Of a stretch of 9,721 nucleotides of DNA, positions 5,679 through 9,721 are shown piece by piece. Source of the DNA: Clostridia bacterium. GTDB lineage: Bacteria; Bacillota_A; Clostridia; Christensenellales; UBA1242. The notes below the pieces were generated by a model, which saw only the letters and a program-made list of their open reading frames with translations, was not told where the DNA came from and made no database searches. The stretch is taken from the NCBI GenBank assembly GCA_017454425.1, contig JAFTCZ010000018.1, forward strand, positions 1 to 9,721, given 5' to 3'. Every line of letters begins with the position of its first letter. Position 1 is the first letter of the stretch. Made by a program: the position numbers and the translations under genes.

Positions 5679-7037
5679 CTATTCCTCTTTTGACTTTGTC
5701 GAGTTTTTGCCCGAAAGTTTTTTGAAGTTTACTTTGTGTTTTATTATATACTTGCGCTCGCTTTCACCCTCGGCAGGGGTAAATAGTGTGTCTATTGTGT
5801 TTTCACGCAGGTCTAGGATATCTGTTGTGCCAACTTCTTCGGCTGTGGCTATGCCCATTTCGACAAGTTCTTCTCGCTCTCGTTGCGATTCGCGCACTTC
5901 GAGGCGCTCTTGGAAAATAATGCTTAATACACTTACAATTGGCGCAGACAAAATCATACCAACAACGCCAAACAGTGCACCACCAATAAGCAAAGCAATC
6001 ATAATGACAATTGCACGAGTGTTCATGCGCTTGCTCATAACAAACGGTGGCACAACAGTTGTTACTACTGCCCAATCGACAATACCAATAATTAAGGCAA
6101 TTAACATGCTGCTGACCGACCCACCAAAACCAAGTGTAACAATCACAAGAGGAATTGCTGCAATAAATCCACCAAGATATGGAATAATTGTCAAGAGGCC
6201 CAAAATAAGTGCCATAAAGCCAGCGTACGGAATACCAACTATTGCATAACCAACCCATGCAATAACAAAGATTATGCTCATCACAATAAGGTTTGACATA
6301 ACATATTGATTAAGCATATTGTTTGTACGGCGTGTGATAGTAACCATTTCGTCAGCAGTTCTTTTCTTGTTGTAGGCATATGTATAACGCCTAAAGGTTT
6401 TTGCAATTAATTCTTTGTCTTTAAGAAGCAAGAATGCCAAAATTAATCCAATAACAGTGTTAAGAATAATTGTTGCGGTGTCAAGCAAAAATGTTGCTAG
6501 GTTTGAAAGCATTGCAGGCAAAGAGTTTTCCATATAATCAACTACACTTTGAATACCTTTTTCGATTGCCTGTTGTGTCTCTACACTGTCTATCCATGGC
6601 ATTTCAGCAACAATGGCATTAAGACCATTTTGAATTTTTTCCATATTAGCATCAAAACTAACGGGGTCGGCAAATGTATTAACCATTGACAAAAGACTTG
6701 GCAACAAGAACACAATAAGAGCAACCAATATGCCTATTACCACCACAAAGCAAATGGTTAATGATACAATCCGCTTATATCTTCCAGCATGAGGGTTGCC
6801 TATAAAAGAATTGCGGAGCAAAACTTTTTCAATCCAGTTCATTGGACGCAACATCAAAAACGCCACAATACAGCCAATAATTAATGGTGTTAGGCCATTA
6901 AGCAAGGACATAAACAAATTTTTGAGAGCCTCACCAGCAAGATTGGCAAGCAACATTGCCGCCAACAATGCAACAAACAACCCTATAAACCAATTTTTGT
7001 TTTTGGGTTTGTTGGGATCTCGCATTTGAGATTGCAT
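5679..7037 (-). CDS. AI-2E family transporter (YtvI/PerM-like permease)
   Basis: A 452-residue integral membrane protein of the AI-2E/PerM family. Members have been linked to autoinducer-2 export, sodium-proton antiport or other efflux, so the substrate cannot be read from the family. Membrane segments are visible at about 16-35, 45-63, 92-114, 185-205, 247-268, 272-306 (probably two), 310-332 and 342-375. A mostly soluble loop at about 120-180 separates the third and fourth, as is typical. The family signature LLTIIPYLGGFIAAIP spans 281-296, and GVVGMILSAPI (357-367) is in the last helix region. The charged tail at 377-452 is cytoplasmic and ends in Lys-rich sequence. The ATG has AGGAGG 7 bases upstream. 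The gene follows the flippase-like gene by 30 bases with no terminator between, so the two probably share the promoter at 8428-8456. A bidirectional terminator lies downstream. Confidence 0.88.
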   Translation of the reverse strand: MQSQMRDPNKPKNKNWFIGLFVALLAAMLLANLAGEALKNLFMSLLNGLTPLIIGCIVAFLMLRPMNWIEKVLLRNSFIGNPHAGRYKRIVSLTICFVVVIGILVALIVFLLPSLLSMVNTFADPVSFDANMEKIQNGLNAIVAEMPWIDSVETQQAIEKGIQSVVDYMENSLPAMLSNLATFLLDTATIILNTVIGLILAFLLLKDKELIAKTFRRYTYAYNKKRTADEMVTITRRTNNMLNQYVMSNLIVMSIIFVIAWVGYAIVGIPYAGFMALILGLLTIIPYLGGFIAAIPLVIVTLGFGGSVSSMLIALIIGIVDWAVVTTVVPPFVMSKRMNTRAIVIMIALLIGGALFGVVGMILSAPIVSVLSIIFQERLEVRESQREREELVEMGIATAEEVGTTDILDLRENTIDTLFTPAEGESERKYIIKHKVNFKKLSGKNSTKSKEE

Positions 7038-7067
7038 AAAACTACCTCCTACTCACAATCTTCAAAA

Positions 7068-8396
7068 TTATTTTTTTATATTCAGCCTATCAAGGGTTTT
7101 TTGTATTTTTTTGTTGCCAATGGCATAGTCATACAACAACAAAACAAGGCCGCTTAATAGATATGCATAGTAGTTTAGTATTCGCCAGAACAGCATTGCC
7201 CAAACAACCAGCCCCGCAGATACTCCGGCATCATTAAACAACGCCGCAAACACCGCAAGACACGCCATCTCGGCAACACCCGCCCCACCCGGCAACGGCA
7301 TAAACCCTGCCGTAAATTCACAAAGAATAGATAATGACATGATAAGTATTAGCATGTTTGGGTCGAAGCCACACATAGATGTATAAATGCAAAAAGGAAT
7401 TGATGCACTTGCAAAACATAGTAGTATAGAAGAAATTAATTCGCCAATAAATATTGATGGCTTGCTAAAAAACATGCGTGATGTAGACACATATTCGCGT
7501 ACCATGTGCATCACTTTTGCATATGTTCGCCTATAATCTTTGATAAAGTGCAGCCTTTTGCATAGTTTTAATATGCCTACCATAATGTTTGGAACAACTT
7601 TTTTACTAACAGACAATAACACAATGGCAAGAATTAACAAAACATTAAGCCCAATTCCTACCCAACACATTGTTAACAAAACAGTACCAGACATTTGTGA
7701 GCCATCACTAAACAAATTAATAATTCCGGTTGTGTTGCTGATTATGATTACAACGGCAAACAAAATGTAAACTACTTGCCCAAAAATATATTTGGCTAGT
7801 GGTACACTTGTGGCGGTGCTGGCGGACAGGCCGCGCTTGTTAAGATAAAATATTTGAAAAGGTTGCCCGCCTGTGGCAAGAGGTGTTATGTTGTCATAAA
7901 AACGCTGTGTAACAATTGACTTAAAACTAAGCCATGGTCTACTGTGCCCTGTGGCATGCTTGATAAGTATCCATATACGGAAAGAATCTAAAGAAAGCAT
8001 CAAAAAGAACAAGCCAATTGCAATTAAAATCCACCACCAATTTATCTTTGAGAATATTAGGTCTTGAATAGAAATTGTTTCGGTATTCTTAAAATTAAAG
8101 TACAAAATAACCGCAAGAACTATTAAGTTTAGCATTAAAAAACCAAAACTTAGCCAGCGTTTTTTCTTGCTTCGCTGCTTTGCAACAGCGGCGTTTGTGC
8201 TTGAAATAACATTTTTTGTAACTTCATCACTCGAAGCAGTTTTTGCAGAAGCTTGGATTTGTTGTGTAGAATAAATGCTTAAAGATTTGAAATATTTTTT
8301 ATTGTCTTTAGATGGCAAAAACGCCCTATATTTTATGTATATACAGGGTTTGAAATTAACTATATCTAGGTTTACTGTTTCTTCGTTTTTGCTCAT
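7068..8396 (-). CDS. LPG_synthase_TM / UPF0104 flippase-like membrane protein
   Basis: The 442-residue protein matches the membrane domain found at the N-terminus of MprF, where it flips lysyl-phosphatidylglycerol. It lacks the aminoacyl-transferase domain, so it is the stand-alone flippase-like type and its lipid substrate is unknown. Signatures are ITPLATGGQPFQIFYLNKRG (170-189), FTAGFMPLPGGAGVAEM (361-377) and WRILNYYAYLL (404-414). Membrane segments lie at about 82-101, 120-138, 203-222, 244-264, 319-340, 347-366 and several between 380 and 425. An 80-residue hydrophilic N-terminal extension ending in a basic run (KQRSKKKR) is longer than usual for the family. I chose the ATG at 8396 (MSKNEETV) and rejected a frame reaching 8522, because the promoter at 8428-8456 and the terminator of tilS lie within that longer frame. 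The ribosome binding site is weak (AAGAG, 5 bases upstream). It is first in an operon with the AI-2E permease. Confidence 0.85.
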   Translation of the reverse strand: MSKNEETVNLDIVNFKPCIYIKYRAFLPSKDNKKYFKSLSIYSTQQIQASAKTASSDEVTKNVISSTNAAVAKQRSKKKRWLSFGFLMLNLIVLAVILYFNFKNTETISIQDLIFSKINWWWILIAIGLFFLMLSLDSFRIWILIKHATGHSRPWLSFKSIVTQRFYDNITPLATGGQPFQIFYLNKRGLSASTATSVPLAKYIFGQVVYILFAVVIIISNTTGIINLFSDGSQMSGTVLLTMCWVGIGLNVLLILAIVLLSVSKKVVPNIMVGILKLCKRLHFIKDYRRTYAKVMHMVREYVSTSRMFFSKPSIFIGELISSILLCFASASIPFCIYTSMCGFDPNMLILIMSLSILCEFTAGFMPLPGGAGVAEMACLAVFAALFNDAGVSAGLVVWAMLFWRILNYYAYLLSGLVLLLYDYAIGNKKIQKTLDRLNIKK

Positions 8397-8427
8397 AACA
8401 ACTCTTTTGGGTAGTATATATAAATAC

Positions 8428-8456
8428 ATACTATCATGTTTATATTTGTTTGTCAA
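8428..8456 (-). promoter_or_regulatory. Promoter of the flippase-permease operon
   Basis: A perfect TTGACA (8451-8456 read on the minus strand) is followed after 17 bases by TAGTAT (8428-8433; four of six matches), preceded by TGA as in an extended -10. The predicted start leaves a leader of about 25-30 bases before the ATG at 8396. It lies just downstream of the tilS terminator, as expected for an independent transcription unit. Confidence 0.7.
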
Positions 8457-8466
8457 AAGAAAAGAT

Positions 8467-8495
8467 AAAAAAATTGAGAACTTAATCTCAATTTT
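8467..8495 (-). terminator. Intrinsic terminator of tilS
   Basis: In the minus-strand transcript AAAAUUGAGA (8486-8495) pairs perfectly with UCUCAAUUUU (8470-8479) around a 6-base loop, and the last four Us run on to a total of seven (8467-8473). The tilS UGA stop (8488-8490) lies within the upstream arm, so the terminator overlaps the coding end. Confidence 0.75.
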
Positions 8496-9702
8496 GGCTA
8501 ATATATTGTACATCGGCAACATTTTTTGAACTTGGGCCTACTTTTAACTTATCACTGATGTCAACCCCCGCAACAATTAATATGTCGTTGCCATAAGCAA
8601 GCACAGGCGTTAGGTCGCGAATGCGTTGTGGAATTTTTTTGTCAACAAGATAAGCCTTAAGTGTTTTTGTGCCGCCACCAAACTTTTGAATAAAGTCACC
8701 TTCACGACGCATGCGCCAAACCGCCCCATCAGGAATTTTGTCTAGATCAATTAACAACATTCCCAGTTTTTTAAGATGATCTTTTGATTTTTTTATTTTA
8801 ATTTTCCCAAACTCGGCAATGTTTGTAACCCCAAGCTTAAAAGGCCACTCGGTATCTATTGTCATTTTTGGTTTTGCCCTAGCAATTGTTAGATATTCGT
8901 ATTCCTTAAAAGCCCTACATTCGTGCGGCAAATCTAATTTGGCACCATTCATTCCGTTTTTTGCAAGTGAGACAAGCATTTGAATGTGTTTTCGCTCGAT
9001 ATCACTTGTTACACCTAGTTTTGCAAAAGCGTTGTACAAAACGCGTGATATAATAGAGGCGTTGTAAATAAAATATGTCAAAGGCAATTTTACCAAATTG
9101 TCTTTTACCACCATACCACCCAAATCGACCATAGTGTTGATATAGTCATCATCTTGACGGCAAATAGCACCAAATTCGGCCAAGGCTTGCTCGACATTTG
9201 GCCAAACTAGTCTTAAATCAGGAAAAACTTTGTTGCGAATAAGGTTTCGCGAAAAAACTGTTGTGTGGTTTGTTTCGTCATCTACATAAGGAATTTGATT
9301 TTCATAAACATATTGCATAACTTCGGCTTTTGGGGTATCAAGAAATGGTCTAACATAATAATTATCTCTTACAAATCTCATTCCGCTTGCACCATTTAGC
9401 CCTGTTCCTCTTAAGATGTGCATAAGCACGGTTTCGGCCTGATCGGATTGATGATGAGCAATTGCAAGTTTATCAATAAATTGTTTTTCTTTTAGATTTT
9501 CAAAAATGCCATATCTTCCTTCTCGACAAGCCTCTTCTATGGTTTGCCCTTTTTTTCTAGCAAGTGATAATGCTTCAATCTTAAATTTGTAAAACCTGAT
9601 GCCATGTTCACGACAATATGAGGCAACAAACTCTTGGTCATGAAGGTCGTTTTCTCTTGTGTTGTGGTTTACATGAATGGCAACGATTTCTATATCAAAT
9701 TT
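8488..9702 (-). CDS. tilS: tRNA(Ile)-lysidine synthase TilS, 5' end incomplete
   Basis: TilS attaches lysine to the wobble cytidine of the CAU-anticodon tRNA-Ile so that it reads AUA; the gene is normally essential. About 405 residues are visible. The N-type ATP pyrophosphatase domain shows IVAIHVNHNTREND, the AHHQSDQAETVLMHILRGTG block (about 9480-9400) and YVDDETNHTTVFSRNLIRNKVFPDL. The middle substrate-binding domain follows, then the C-terminal TilS domain (MRREGDFIQKFGGGTKTLKAYLVDKKIP, RDLTPVLAYGNDILIVAGVDIS). The SGGxDS P-loop should lie upstream, beyond base 9721. The frame is closed upstream by TAA at 9703-9705, right at a run of five As (9700-9704 on this strand). Removing one A would join the preceding FEYKQIK to FDIEIVAIHVNH, so a frameshift or sequence error is likely. 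A start at the GTG at 9429 would cut the catalytic domain in half and is not credible. A terminator overlaps the stop. Confidence 0.9.
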   Translation of the reverse strand, partial: KFDIEIVAIHVNHNTRENDLHDQEFVASYCREHGIRFYKFKIEALSLARKKGQTIEEACREGRYGIFENLKEKQFIDKLAIAHHQSDQAETVLMHILRGTGLNGASGMRFVRDNYYVRPFLDTPKAEVMQYVYENQIPYVDDETNHTTVFSRNLIRNKVFPDLRLVWPNVEQALAEFGAICRQDDDYINTMVDLGGMVVKDNLVKLPLTYFIYNASIISRVLYNAFAKLGVTSDIERKHIQMLVSLAKNGMNGAKLDLPHECRAFKEYEYLTIARAKPKMTIDTEWPFKLGVTNIAEFGKIKIKKSKDHLKKLGMLLIDLDKIPDGAVWRMRREGDFIQKFGGGTKTLKAYLVDKKIPQRIRDLTPVLAYGNDILIVAGVDISDKLKVGPSSKNVADVQYISQN

Positions 9703-9721
9703 TTATCTGTTTGTATTCAAA

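Noticed and set aside
5707..6249. 180-residue plus-strand ORF opposite the AI-2E permease
   Set aside because: Antisense shadow rich in Ser, Arg and Pro with no start signals. The minus-strand frame has family motifs and AGGAGG.
8397..8522. 42-residue upstream extension of the flippase-like ORF to a start at 8522
   Set aside because: It overlaps the end of tilS, its terminator and a strong promoter, so the transcript begins inside it. The ATG at 8396 fits the promoter.
8488..9429. tilS start at the GTG at 9429
   Set aside because: Clear TilS sequence (HHQSDQAET and HVNH motifs) continues in the same frame upstream to 9702, so this is an internal codon.
1..9721. Frequent TTTGCA/TGCAAA words across the window
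   Set aside because: They mostly correspond to common GCA-AAA type codon pairs (Ala/Cys-Lys) in AT-rich coding sequence and show no clustering.

Overview
The window is AT-rich bacterial DNA carrying housekeeping genes in an arrangement typical of Gram-positive low-GC Bacillota. The evidence is WhiA, a type-II-like MurB, strong AAGGAG-type ribosome binding sites, sigma-A-like promoters and compact U-tract terminators. I cannot name a genus; an uncultured clostridial or related lineage is my best inference. Seven of the eight genes lie on the minus strand. One small membrane protein gene lies on the plus strand. Both window edges cut genes: whiA loses its 3' end at base 1 and tilS loses its 5' end at base 9721.

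On the minus strand (high to low coordinates) the order is as follows. tilS (tRNA-Ile lysidine synthase) ends in an intrinsic terminator that overlaps its stop codon. A promoter with a perfect TTGACA box then starts a two-gene membrane operon, a LPG_synthase_TM/UPF0104 flippase-like protein followed by an AI-2E-family permease. That operon ends at a bidirectional terminator shared with the convergent small plus-strand gene. Next comes uvrC, with its own promoter and apparently no leader. It is followed by a strong hairpin terminator that lies inside the nominal 5' end of the next ORF, an orphan ABC-type substrate-binding-like protein with a membrane anchor. That ORF leads tightly into murB and a PHP-domain phosphoesterase, then, after a 60-base gap holding a promoter, into whiA.

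uvrC - murB - PHP - whiA resembles the Bacillota cluster that usually also holds rapZ (yvcJ) and yvcK between murB/PHP and whiA. Both are absent here, and an extra binding-protein gene sits between uvrC and murB. Functionally the segment combines DNA repair (UvrC), cell-wall precursor synthesis (MurB), division/chromosome regulation (WhiA), tRNA modification (TilS) and envelope membrane proteins.

I see no CRISPR array, insertion sequence, phage gene, tRNA or rRNA, and no clear novel multi-gene system. The most unusual signals are a cluster of five copies of the 9-mer TGCATAGTA (four direct, one inverted) inside the start of murB, the terminator embedded in the start of the binding-protein ORF, the small plus-strand membrane protein gene, and a probable frameshift at a homopolymer in tilS. 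No intergenic stretch exceeds 300 bases.
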